DNA of 22,755 nt, from the NCBI GenBank assembly GCA_030689875.1, contig JAUYHR010000182.1, positions 1 through 22,755 of the forward strand. The letters are read 5' to 3'. Below, one piece after another: positions 15,847 through 21,823 of this stretch. The position numbers and the translations under genes were made by a program. The notes under the pieces are model-generated. The model had not been told where the DNA came from. It did no database searches and saw nothing but the letters and a program-made list of their open reading frames with translations. Source of the DNA: Nanobdellota archaeon. GTDB lineage: Archaea; Nanobdellota; Nanobdellia; Pacearchaeales; GW2011-AR1. How positions within the stretch are numbered: position 1 is the stretch's first letter; every line of letters starts with the position of its first letter.

Positions 15847-16242
15847 TGCTTATGAGGTTAAAAGAGAATTTAGAGGTTTGTAAGAAGTAAGAAGGTTTTC
15901 CAATTTTAAATGCGCCTCGACTGAATAAAGATTAGTTCAAATTTCGTAGATAATAATAAATGCGCCCCGACCGAGCGACTTCGTGGTAGGCAGTAATGAA
16001 TAAACTATTTATAAAAAAATAAAAATAAGCCGTGCGAGGTCGCGAGTAGGATTTGAATTGTTCAAATCCCGATATCTTTTAATAAGTGGCCCCGACGGGA
16101 TTTTACTCACAACTTTCTTTTGTAAAACATAAAATTAGTTGTTTCACAAGATTTATTCAAAAGCAAATTGTTCGCCCGCGACTAGTCGCTCTTCAAATTC
16201 GGATTTCATAAATGCAGTTTCATTTTATTCAACTGCATAAAA
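15847..16242. other. Gene-free region with GC islands and tRNA-like fragments
   Basis: About 400 bp with no convincing ORF. Short GC-rich patches stand out against AT-rich sequence: TGCGCCTCGACTGA (15911) and TGCGCCCCGACCGA (15961), 50 bp apart; GCGAGGTCGCGAG (16034); a 9-bp perfect hairpin GGATTTGAA TTG TTCAAATCC (16049-16069); TGGCCCCGACGGGATTT (16087-16103), identical to the tRNA-Lys 3' end; CCCGCGAC (16175), also in the tRNA; the palindrome GCGACTAGTCGC (16178-16189); and an 8-bp hairpin ATGCAGTT/AACTGCAT (16212-16238) just past the tRNA 3' end. It may hold attachment-site relics or an unrecognised structured RNA. Confidence 0.55.
16087..16103 (-). repeat. Copy of the tRNA-Lys 3' end
   Basis: TGGCCCCGACGGGATTT is identical over 17 bp to 16243-16259, the discriminator base, acceptor 3' strand and part of the T arm of the adjacent tRNA-Lys, in the same orientation and 156 bp downstream of it. 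Tyrosine integrases of archaeal elements commonly recombine in tRNA 3' ends and leave such duplicates, so this is att-like. There is no integrase gene in the window. Confidence 0.6.
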
Positions 16243-16316
16243 TGGCCCCGACGGGATTTGAACCCGCGACACCTGGATTAAAAGTCCAGTGCTCTACCAA
16301 ACTGAGCTACGGAGCC
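16243..16316 (-). tRNA. tRNA-Lys (anticodon TTT)
   Basis: A cloverleaf on the minus strand of 74 nt including discriminator A. The acceptor stem GGCTCCG pairs with CGGGGCC (one T-G wobble). D arm GCTCAGTTTGGTAGAGC. Anticodon stem CTGGA/TCCAG with loop CTTTTAA, anticodon TTT. T arm GCGGG TTCAAAT CCCGT. No intron and no encoded CCA. A TATA-like ATTTATAAAA lies about 27 bp upstream of its 5' end, shared with the promoter of the divergent ORF. Confidence 0.95.
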
Positions 16317-16337
16317 TTAATCAATTTAAAAGAAATC

Positions 16338-16348
16338 AATTTATAAAA
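16338..16348. promoter_or_regulatory. Near-symmetrical TATA box between tRNA-Lys and the 192-aa ORF
   Basis: AATTTATAAAA can be read on either strand. It is centred about 27 bp upstream of the tRNA 5' end, ideal for the minus strand, and about 55 bp upstream of the ATG at 16399 on the plus strand, giving a leader of about 30 nt. Confidence 0.45.
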
Positions 16349-16398
16349 TTATCTTAGAGAATAATCTTTTTTTTAAACTCCTATTTCATGGGATTTTT

Positions 16399-16977
16399 AT
16401 GCAACTTGAAGAATTATTCCTGACAAAAGAAGAATTACCAATTTTATATGCAAATTGTTTTCAAATTCCTATTCATCCAAAACTTATAGATGAAAATATA
16501 AAAATTGATGAAACAATTGCAAAAAGAATTTTTCCAAAAGCAGCAGAAGAATGGTATAAAGATTTGAAAAATTATTCTCCTGAAACTAATCAGGAAAAAG
16601 AATGGATAAATAAGGTATTTCTAAAAAATAAACCAAAAATAACAAAACACTTTGATCATCAGATTTTAAATGGTTTTTGGCAAGATGATATTAATCTTAG
16701 GGAAAATGGTCTTGTTCAGTGTTTTTCAATAAGCAGAAATACTGGGGGAAGCATTTATTTCAATGAAGAGGATATGAACTGCCAAACATTAATTCCAAAT
16801 ACATATTTAAAATTATCAAAAGAAAAAATAAAAGAGTTTGAACATAAAAAAGTTGGAAAATATCCAATCGCTTACAGATATTCTCAGCACAATGTTGATG
16901 CTTATCCAGGAGCTTTATTCTTGAGAAATTGGGCTATTCTTTATATGAATGAAGTTTTCAAACAGATTTGTTCCTAA
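16399..16977 (+). CDS. Hypothetical protein, 192 aa
   Basis: A soluble protein (MQLEELFLTKEELPILYANCFQIPIHPKLIDENIKIDETIAKRIF...). The first 90 residues look helical, the middle (LVQCFSISRNTGGSIYFNEEDMNCQTLIPNTYLKLSKEK) strand-rich, and the end (YPGALFLRNWAILYMNEVFKQICS) mixed. Cysteines are scattered (20, about 110, 129, 191), not in metal-binding pairs. No signal peptide. Its last 20 bp overlap the end of the convergent transporter gene. I recognise no family. ATG 16399 was chosen because the nearby ATG at 16388 is out of frame. Confidence 0.7.
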   Translation: MQLEELFLTKEELPILYANCFQIPIHPKLIDENIKIDETIAKRIFPKAAEEWYKDLKNYSPETNQEKEWINKVFLKNKPKITKHFDHQILNGFWQDDINLRENGLVQCFSISRNTGGSIYFNEEDMNCQTLIPNTYLKLSKEKIKEFEHKKVGKYPIAYRYSQHNVDAYPGALFLRNWAILYMNEVFKQICS

Positions 16978-18586
16978 TAAACCTAAATCCCTCAAATGCT
17001 ACAAAAACTCCGAGGATAAACATTCCCAAAGAAATTGCAGTTAAAGCGAAATTTCCCTGAGCTAAATACCCATTTGTTTTAAATGTTAAATAAATCAAAG
17101 CTGAGAGAGTTGTTAATAAAACAAAAACTGCAGGAATTAAAATAAACTTGACATTTCTTTTTCTTGAAATAAAAAAACACGAAACTGCAATCAAAGAAAT
17201 AGACGCAATCAGCTGATTTGAAGAGCCAAAAAGTTTCCATAAAGTTTCATAAGAATTTGTTACTGCCAAAAGCCAGGCAGGAATTAAAGTTATTATTGTT
17301 GTTAAAAATCTGTTTTTAAATTTTGGAAAAAGATTTTCAGAAATTACTAATCTTCCCAATCTTGCAGATGTATCAACTGTTGTTAAAATAAATTGATTAA
17401 CCATTATTGCTCCAAGAAGCACGGCAAAACTAATTGTTATTAAAGGAATTCCAATACTCCCGACGATATTTCCGTATCCGGAAGAAAATAAAGCAACCCA
17501 TCCTTCTTTTAATGTTGTTTGAAATCCGCCGGGAATTTCACTTCCCCATTTTACTCCGGAGATAACTAAAATTGTAACTAAAATTGCAAGCGACGCTTCT
17601 CCGAGCATTGAACCATAGCCGACTGCTTTTCCATGCGATTCTTTTGCAAGTTGTTTGCTCGTTATTCCCGACGAGACAAGCCCGTGAAATCCCGAAACAG
17701 CGCCGCACGCAATAGTTATAAATAAAATTGGCCAGAGAGGAAAATTTCCGGAAATATAAATCGGTGCGCTAATTTTAGGATTCACTAAAATAATTCCTAT
17801 AAATCCCAGAAGCATAAGAATAAACAGCTGAATAGAACTCAAATAATCTCGCGGTCTTAAAAGAAGCCAGATAGGAGTTACCGACGCTATTCCAGCATAT
17901 AAGATAATTATTGAAATCCAAATGTTTCTCAATAAAATAGGATTTTCAATTCCAAGATTAATAGGATACTTGTTTCCAATCCAAATAAAAACAAAAACAA
18001 GAATAATTGCAATCACGCTGGAAATTTTATAATTCCATTTTAATTTTTCCACTCCAAATCCAAGAACCAGCGCAATTAATGAAATTGCAATCAGCGGAAT
18101 AACTAATTCTGATTTATAGATTATGCTTTCTGCTGTTGAAACAGAAAAAACAGTTATAATTAATACAAGCGCAACCCAAATCATTGCTCCAAAAACCCAT
18201 CCGGATTTTGAGCCCAAAAAATCTTTTGCAATATTTGAAACTCCTTTTGCTTTATTTCTTACAGACGCCATTAAAGTTACATAGTCGTGCATTGCGCCGA
18301 TGAAAACCGCGCCGATTGAAATCCAGAGAACAACTGCAAGCCACCCAAAATAACTTACTGCTAAAATTGGTCCGATGATTGGTCCGGCTCCCGCAATTGA
18401 TTCAAAATGATGTCCGATTAAAAATGGTTTTTTTGCAGGAGAAAAATCAATTTTATTTTTGCTGGTTAAAGCAGGAGTTTTATTTTTATCATTTGGTTTA
18501 ATTTGTTTTTCAAGAAATCTTCCGTAAATTTTATATCCAAGAAAAAACCACAACAAAATTATTATGAGCAATAATGCAGAGTTCAT
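16958..18586 (-). CDS. cstA: CstA-type carbon starvation / pyruvate-peptide transporter
   Basis: A 542-aa polytopic membrane protein with about 14-16 hydrophobic segments. Signature of the CstA N-terminal domain: FLIGHHFESIAGAGPIIGPILAVSYFGW (residues 55-82), GAVFIGAMHDYVTLMASVRNKAKGVSNIAK, then CGAVSGFHGLVSSGITSKQL and VGYGSMLGEASLAILVTILV. Bacterial family members take up pyruvate or peptides when carbon is scarce. E. coli CstA has about 700 residues; this is a shorter form as in many archaea. It has an individual promoter (18617-18625) and a weak Shine-Dalgarno (AAAGGTG). Uptake of a carbon source would suit a scavenging life style (inference). Confidence 0.92.
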   Translation of the reverse strand: MNSALLLIIILLWFFLGYKIYGRFLEKQIKPNDKNKTPALTSKNKIDFSPAKKPFLIGHHFESIAGAGPIIGPILAVSYFGWLAVVLWISIGAVFIGAMHDYVTLMASVRNKAKGVSNIAKDFLGSKSGWVFGAMIWVALVLIITVFSVSTAESIIYKSELVIPLIAISLIALVLGFGVEKLKWNYKISSVIAIILVFVFIWIGNKYPINLGIENPILLRNIWISIIILYAGIASVTPIWLLLRPRDYLSSIQLFILMLLGFIGIILVNPKISAPIYISGNFPLWPILFITIACGAVSGFHGLVSSGITSKQLAKESHGKAVGYGSMLGEASLAILVTILVISGVKWGSEIPGGFQTTLKEGWVALFSSGYGNIVGSIGIPLITISFAVLLGAIMVNQFILTTVDTSARLGRLVISENLFPKFKNRFLTTIITLIPAWLLAVTNSYETLWKLFGSSNQLIASISLIAVSCFFISRKRNVKFILIPAVFVLLTTLSALIYLTFKTNGYLAQGNFALTAISLGMFILGVFVAFEGFRFIRNKSV

Positions 18587-18616
18587 TTTTCACCTTTAAA
18601 TGTATAAGAAAAAGCG

Positions 18617-18625
18617 GTTTATAAA
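18617..18625 (-). promoter_or_regulatory. TATA box of cstA
   Basis: Minus-strand TTTATAAAC about 35 bp upstream of the ATG at 18586. AAAGGTG at 18592-18598 lies 4-5 nt before the ATG as a possible, closely spaced ribosome binding site. Confidence 0.5.
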
Positions 18626-18670
18626 TTTTTAAAAAAAATTATTTAATCAATTACTCTCGTCAAAACGCTC

Positions 18671-18802
18671 AGCTAACATTTTAGGGCTTTATGCAGGCGG
18701 AAATTAAAACCACGTCCCTGTCCCACAAAATAAAATTAAATAGAAAGCGCAAAATTTTCAATTTGCTCATCACCCCCGCTTGCATTAAAGCCCTTGTTGG
18801 GC
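18671..18802 (-). repeat. Large imperfect palindrome, integron attC-like
   Basis: Arms AGGGCTTTATGCAGGCGG (18683-18700) and its near complement 18776-18794 pair over 18 positions with one G-T pair and one extra base bulged in one arm. Read on the minus strand, the outer ends are GCCCAAC (18802-18796, fits RYYYAAC) and GTTAGCT (18677-18671, fits GTTRRRY at 6 of 7). Ends of this type flanking paired inner boxes with a bulged base are features of integron attC sites. The element follows the TA genes in the same orientation, as an attC would follow its cassette gene. Against it: unequal spacers (1 and 5 nt), a long 75-nt centre and no integrase in view. It could equally be a structured RNA or a small mobile-element relic. 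Confidence 0.4.
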
Positions 18803-18967
18803 GCATGTTTTTTATTCTGTCAAAAATAATTATTTTTTCTTGTAAGTCGGAGAAATTATTTAATCAACTTAAAAAGTTCTGCTCCCGTCCTGACTTTGTT
18901 GTTAATAAAATGATAAATGAAATAGAAATAATAAAAAGTTTGTCAAAGTCAAAACGCTCGGTCTTAA

Positions 18968-19228
18968 TTAATCATAGACTCTTTCTCTTTTGTCAATTTT
19001 TGAAATAAGAATTATTTTTTCAGTTTCCTTAATTTTGTAAAGAACTCTATGTTTTCCGATTCTTATTCTAAAAACTTTTTCATTATTTTCTCGCCCAATA
19101 AACTTAGCATCTGAAGGAACTGGATTTTCTTTTAACATTTCTAATCTATTAAAAATCCTTAGCAACAATTCTTTTTCAATATTTTTGATAAATTTCTTGG
19201 AACTATTTGAATATTCTAACTCAAACAT
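18968..19228 (-). CDS. relE: RelE-family toxin (TA pair 3)
   Basis: An 86-aa RelE-type mRNA interferase (MFELEYSNSSKKFIKNIEKELLLRIFNRLEMLKENPVPSDAK...VFRIRIGKHRVLYKIKETEKIILISKIDKRERVYD). Conserved features are the helical hairpin followed by NPVPSDAK, the core FRIRIGKHRVLY with the functional Arg residues, and the C-terminal KIDKR-x-x-VYD. It is a paralogue of the toxin at 7387-7644. Its ATG shares one base with the antitoxin stop (TAATG), so translation is coupled. The attC-like palindrome and a direct repeat lie just downstream. Confidence 0.88.
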   Translation of the reverse strand: MFELEYSNSSKKFIKNIEKELLLRIFNRLEMLKENPVPSDAKFIGRENNEKVFRIRIGKHRVLYKIKETEKIILISKIDKRERVYD

Positions 19229-19428
19229 TATAATTCAAATTCTTTTTTTAATTTCTCGTGAGAAATTGTTTTTCCTTCTTCAAATTCTTTATCAGCTAAT
19301 CTTATTGCTTCTAAATCATTTTCAGTTAAAGTTATATCTTCAATATGTTCTTTTACATACTCCATATCTGCTTGGATTCTGGATAGTTTTATTATAATTT
19401 CTTTTGCATTTACTTTTATTTGTTCCAT
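19228..19428 (-). CDS. Antitoxin of TA pair 3 (RelB-like)
   Basis: A 66-aa acidic helical protein (MEQIKVNAKEIIIKLSRIQADMEYVKEHIEDITLTENDLEAIRLADKEFEEGKTISHEKLKKEFEL) directly upstream of the toxin. It aligns by eye with the antitoxin of pair 2 along most of its length: both start MEQ, then have L-x-R-I, Y-(V/I)-(K/Q)-E and a charged C-terminal helix. The C-terminal half is the probable toxin-binding part. No classic DNA-binding domain is obvious, so autoregulation is uncertain. Confidence 0.78.
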   Translation of the reverse strand: MEQIKVNAKEIIIKLSRIQADMEYVKEHIEDITLTENDLEAIRLADKEFEEGKTISHEKLKKEFEL

Positions 19429-19444
19429 ATATTTTCTAAAAATT

Positions 19445-19462
19445 ATAATTATATAAGCTTTT
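19445..19462 (-). promoter_or_regulatory. BRE/TATA promoter of TA pair 3
   Basis: On the minus strand GAAAAGC followed by TTATATAATTATAA, centred about 25-28 bp before the antitoxin ATG at 19428, the spacing of a near-leaderless transcript. Confidence 0.55.
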
Positions 19463-19530
19463 CCTTTGTCGAACTAGCTAGACACTATTTCTGAAAGCGA
19501 GAGAGCAGGTATTTTTCTTTTTGCCTGTTT

Positions 19531-19827
19531 TTAATTCACCTGAAAAAGTTCTTCTTTAAATTTTTCTTTAATTTCTTCTTCTAAAAAAAGATTTAGAACT
19601 TTTGCAAGATCTTTTTTCCATATTCCAACTTTTGTTATTTTTTCGCCATCTACAAAATAAGCTGAATGGATTTCGCATTTCCTGTCAAATCTGCTAAAAT
19701 ATGAAGTTGTAATATATTTAGCGCCATCATTTGCAGGTTCTATTAAATAAATAGTTTCCGCATATCCAAAATTATTTTCTACTTTTTCACCTTCTTTTAT
19801 TTTAGCCGGCCAAATCATTTCTACCAT
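19531..19827 (-). CDS. Hypothetical 98-aa protein, gene 6 of unknown cluster
   Basis: Begins MVEMIWPAKIKEGEKVENNFGYAETIYLIEPANDGAKYITTSYFSRFDRKCEIHSAYFVDGEKITKVGIWKKDLAKVLNLFLEEEIKEKF. A strand-rich core (three or four strands) followed by a charged C-terminal helix; one cysteine. ATG 19827 lies 1 nt past the stop of gene 5, so it was preferred to the TTG at 19842. Last gene of a six-gene run on the same strand. The FSRFDRK/ITTSYF pattern hints at a small beta-sheet domain, but I recognise no family. Confidence 0.68.
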   Translation of the reverse strand: MVEMIWPAKIKEGEKVENNFGYAETIYLIEPANDGAKYITTSYFSRFDRKCEIHSAYFVDGEKITKVGIWKKDLAKVLNLFLEEEIKEKFKEELFQVN

Positions 19828-19828
19828 T

Positions 19829-20083
19829 TTAATTATTTTCAATCATTTCAGGTAATCCTTTGTAAATTTTTGGGATAGATTTATCTTCAAAACCCCGTTT
19901 TATTAATTTGAATTTGCCCCAATCAAAATAAAGATATGTTCGGTGTTCCGTCAATCCGTCCTGCACTTTTTTACTTGCATCAAGATAGATAAAATCACAG
20001 AAAATTTTTGCGTCATAAATCTCTCCTTTAAATCCATCTTCTATCTCTAATATATTTGAATTTTCTAATCTCGTGTTTGTCAT
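19829..20083 (-). CDS. Hypothetical 84-aa protein, gene 5 of unknown cluster
   Basis: MTNTRLENSNILEIEDGFKGEIYDAKIFCDFIYLDASKKVQDGLTEHRTYLYFDWGKFKLIKRGFEDKSIPKIYKGLPEMIENN. Many aromatic residues and probable beta strands (AKIFCDFIYLD, HRTYLYFDWGKFKLIKRG); no membrane segment. Starts ATGACAAA in an A-rich context, 9 nt after the stop of gene 4, and is followed after 1 nt by gene 6, so all are likely on one mRNA. Function unknown. Confidence 0.65.
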   Translation of the reverse strand: MTNTRLENSNILEIEDGFKGEIYDAKIFCDFIYLDASKKVQDGLTEHRTYLYFDWGKFKLIKRGFEDKSIPKIYKGLPEMIENN

Positions 20084-20092
20084 TTTTCTTTA

Positions 20093-20473
20093 TTAATCCA
20101 GCCCGTTTAATTCTAAAATTTTATCTCCGTTTTTATATGTGATAATAACATCTTTCTTCCATCTAATTGCATCATACAATTTTTTAATATCTTTAGATAA
20201 ATCCAAATCTCCCCACCAGACATTTCTATACTCTCTTTTATACCATCGTCTATTTCTTTTTTCCTGCTCTGAATTTCCTTTTTTAGTTGTGCGAATTACT
20301 GAAGAGAATTCTAAATTTTTAATCTTGTAATATAATTCCTTTTCATAAACCATAGCATTGGACACCACTAAATTTTCTCCGTTTTCCTTTAAATAATTAG
20401 TTTTACTGGGACCAATCTTTCTTTTCATCGCAAATCCTTTTGATTTTAATAATTTTATTAATGATTTTGTCAT
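20093..20473 (-). CDS. Hypothetical 126-aa basic protein, gene 4 of unknown cluster
   Basis: MTKSLIKLLKSKGFAMKRKIGPSKTNYLKENGENLVVSNAMVYEKELYYKIKNLEF... is rich in Lys and Arg, notably KKGNSEQEKRNRRWYKREYRNVWWGDLDLSKDI near residues 64-95, an Arg/Trp/Tyr-rich patch that could contact nucleic acid (inference). The C-terminus DVIITYKNGDKILELNGLD looks like a small beta hairpin. It lies 17 nt downstream of gene 3. Start ATGACAAA. No family recognised. Confidence 0.66.
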   Translation of the reverse strand: MTKSLIKLLKSKGFAMKRKIGPSKTNYLKENGENLVVSNAMVYEKELYYKIKNLEFSSVIRTTKKGNSEQEKRNRRWYKREYRNVWWGDLDLSKDIKKLYDAIRWKKDVIITYKNGDKILELNGLD

Positions 20474-20490
20474 CTTGTTTCTTTGGGTAT

Positions 20491-21030
20491 TTATTCCCCC
20501 TCCGAAATCATCGCCCTCTCGCCTAAACCAATTCTAAATTCTCTGTCATATGGTCTCTGCGAAATTTTTACAAGTGTTTTTGGATTATTGTTTCGCATTT
20601 TATAAAATCTATGAAATTCCATACCGTCGCTGATTTTTTCTAAAGTGCTGAACCTTACAATGCCTGACTTTGGAAATTTTTCAACCTGATAAATCTCTTC
20701 TTTTTTGTCAGATGCATTTATTAATACTTCACCAATTTCTATTGGACATAAGAATTTAACTTTATTATTGGAATATAAAAAAGGATTTTCATATTGCAGT
20801 TTTATTTCTTTAAAAGAAGAATCAACTTCTTTAATATGTGAATAGGACATTTCCTCTGAATTATTTAGAGTAATCACAACTGGTTTTCCTTCGTAGTTTT
20901 TTTCATTTAATATTCCGCAAAAAGGAATTCTGGGTTCTCCGCCTTCAGGAGCAATAAGTGTTACATAACTAAGAGAGGCATCTATGTTTTCAATTTTTTT
21001 TACAATTCCTTTGTTGATTAAATTTGTCAT
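20491..21030 (-). CDS. Hypothetical 179-aa protein, gene 3 of unknown cluster
   Basis: The largest member of the cluster: MTNLINKGIVKKIENIDASLSYVTLIAPEGGEPRIPFCGILNEKNYEGKPVVITLNNSEEM... It looks largely beta (SYVTLIAPE, KPVVITLN, KEIKLQYENPFLY, KVKFLCPIEIGEVLINA, GIVRFSTLEKI), ending in NPKTLVKISQRPYDREFRIGLGERAMISEGE. Two cysteines, no membrane helix. It shares ATGA with the end of gene 2 (4-nt overlap), which argues that both are real and coupled. I do not recognise the fold with confidence. Confidence 0.7.
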   Translation of the reverse strand: MTNLINKGIVKKIENIDASLSYVTLIAPEGGEPRIPFCGILNEKNYEGKPVVITLNNSEEMSYSHIKEVDSSFKEIKLQYENPFLYSNNKVKFLCPIEIGEVLINASDKKEEIYQVEKFPKSGIVRFSTLEKISDGMEFHRFYKMRNNNPKTLVKISQRPYDREFRIGLGERAMISEGE

Positions 21031-21299
21031 TTTCTTAAAATATATTTATTTAATTCCCGTGAATCTGAAATATTCGGTTTTCCATTATGAAGAATCTTTT
21101 TTCTTTTTTTATGGTATTGATATATTTGATTAATTTCATTCTCTTTAAGGTTGTATTCAATATAAATATTATTTCTTTCAAATTTATGTATTACCCGTTC
21201 AAAAATTACTTCATCCGGATTTTCAGGATTTTCAATTATATTAGTTTCTAAATCTTTGAACAATCGCTTTTTTATTTTGTTTATATTTGGGTTTGTCAT
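21027..21299 (-). CDS. Hypothetical 90-aa protein, gene 2 of unknown cluster
   Basis: MTNPNINKIKKRLFKDLETNIIENPENPDEVIFERVIHKFERNNIYIEYNLKENEINQIYQYHKKRKKILHNGKPNISDSRELNKYILRK. Charged, with Lys-rich ends and a helical or strand mix, and no cysteine or membrane segment. The stop overlaps the gene 3 start by 4 nt. Starts ATGACAAA, 9 nt after the end of gene 1. The basic tail (YHKKRKK) could bind nucleic acid or acidic protein; this is inference only. Confidence 0.66.
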   Translation of the reverse strand: MTNPNINKIKKRLFKDLETNIIENPENPDEVIFERVIHKFERNNIYIEYNLKENEINQIYQYHKKRKKILHNGKPNISDSRELNKYILRK

Positions 21300-21308
21300 T
21301 TTATTTAT

Positions 21309-21599
21309 TCAAAGAGATTTATTTAAATTTATTCCCGTTCCAGAGATTTCATATCTGCAGGTTAATCCTAAAAACCCGGGATTAAATCTTCTTTTAACAT
21401 TAACAACTGAATCATACTTTCCTGCCATTTCTCTAAAGTCTTTTTCTGCTTTAAAAAAATTGAAAAGTAAAGAGGGACTTCTTTGAACGCTAAAATCATC
21501 GATAAAAACCCTTTTTTGTAATTCTTGTTTAGAGATATTTTTTTCAGTCGCTACTGAATCAAGATATTTATTCAGGGGTTGTTTTGAGTAGGTTGTCAT
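21309..21599 (-). CDS. Hypothetical 96-aa protein, gene 1 of unknown cluster
   Basis: MTTYSKQPLNKYLDSVATEKNISKQELQKRVFIDDFSVQRSPSLLFNFFKAEKDFREMAGKYDSVVNVKRRFNPGFLGLTCRYEISGTGINLNKSL. The N-terminal half is helical, with KNISKQELQKRVF resembling a small helix-turn-helix-like stretch (weak). The C-terminal part has strands VVNVKRRFNPG and LTCRYEISGTG. I chose ATG 21599 because the upstream extension to a TTG is a Lys-rich, non-coding-looking run; the context AATAAAATGACA is like the other cluster genes. First gene after the promoter at 21708-21722. Confidence 0.66.
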   Translation of the reverse strand: MTTYSKQPLNKYLDSVATEKNISKQELQKRVFIDDFSVQRSPSLLFNFFKAEKDFREMAGKYDSVVNVKRRFNPGFLGLTCRYEISGTGINLNKSL

Positions 21600-21707
21600 T
21601 TTATTTTTTGGTTTTTTCTTACATTGTAGCTTCTTTTTTTTGCCCTCCAAGGGTACACTCGGTGCTAAAAAAGAAACTCATTGTCATATCATATATAGAA
21701 AAATATA

Positions 21708-21722
21708 CTTTATAAATGTTTC
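21708..21722 (-). promoter_or_regulatory. BRE/TATA promoter of the unknown gene cluster
   Basis: On the minus strand GAAAC (BRE) then ATTTATAAAG (TATA). A start near 21685 would leave a leader of roughly 85 nt with a GC-rich patch (GCACCGAGTGTACCC, 21650-21664) including the short hairpin CCCT/AGGG around 21643-21653. The leader is longer than for most genes here and may be regulatory. Confidence 0.5.
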
Positions 21723-21823
21723 TACTTTGTTGTCTTTCAAAAGAAGTAACTATTTAGCTTAACCATAGATGTTCTTTCATCTGAAGTTTTCTGAGGATGA
21801 ATGAAAATTTATTATTTGTTTAA

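Larger units (their letters stand above)
18587..18967. other. Gene-free region with palindrome and direct repeats
   Basis: Spacer of 381 bp between cstA and the relE of TA pair 3. It contains the cstA promoter, a large imperfect palindrome (18671-18802, described separately), two 12-bp direct repeats GTCAAAACGCTC (18659-18670 and 18948-18959), two 15-bp direct repeats AAATTATTTAATCAA (18636-18650 and 18853-18867), and an inverted pair TGACTTTG/CAAAGTCA near 18891 and 18944. No supportable ORF. Confidence 0.65.

Noticed and set aside
16034..16110. A second tRNA gene near the tRNA-Lys
   Set aside because: Only the acceptor and part of the T arm match. There is no D arm, anticodon stem or paired 5' acceptor strand, so it is a fragment.
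18691..19008. 105-aa plus-strand open frame over the palindrome and into relE
   Set aside because: It runs antisense across the repeat region and the toxin 3' end, has a basic low-complexity composition and lacks promoter or ribosome-site support. The relE gene on the other strand is clearly real.
19500..19530. Possible intrinsic terminator after the six-gene cluster
   Set aside because: The weak CAGG/CCTG pairing has its T-run on the plus strand, the wrong side for the minus-strand cluster.
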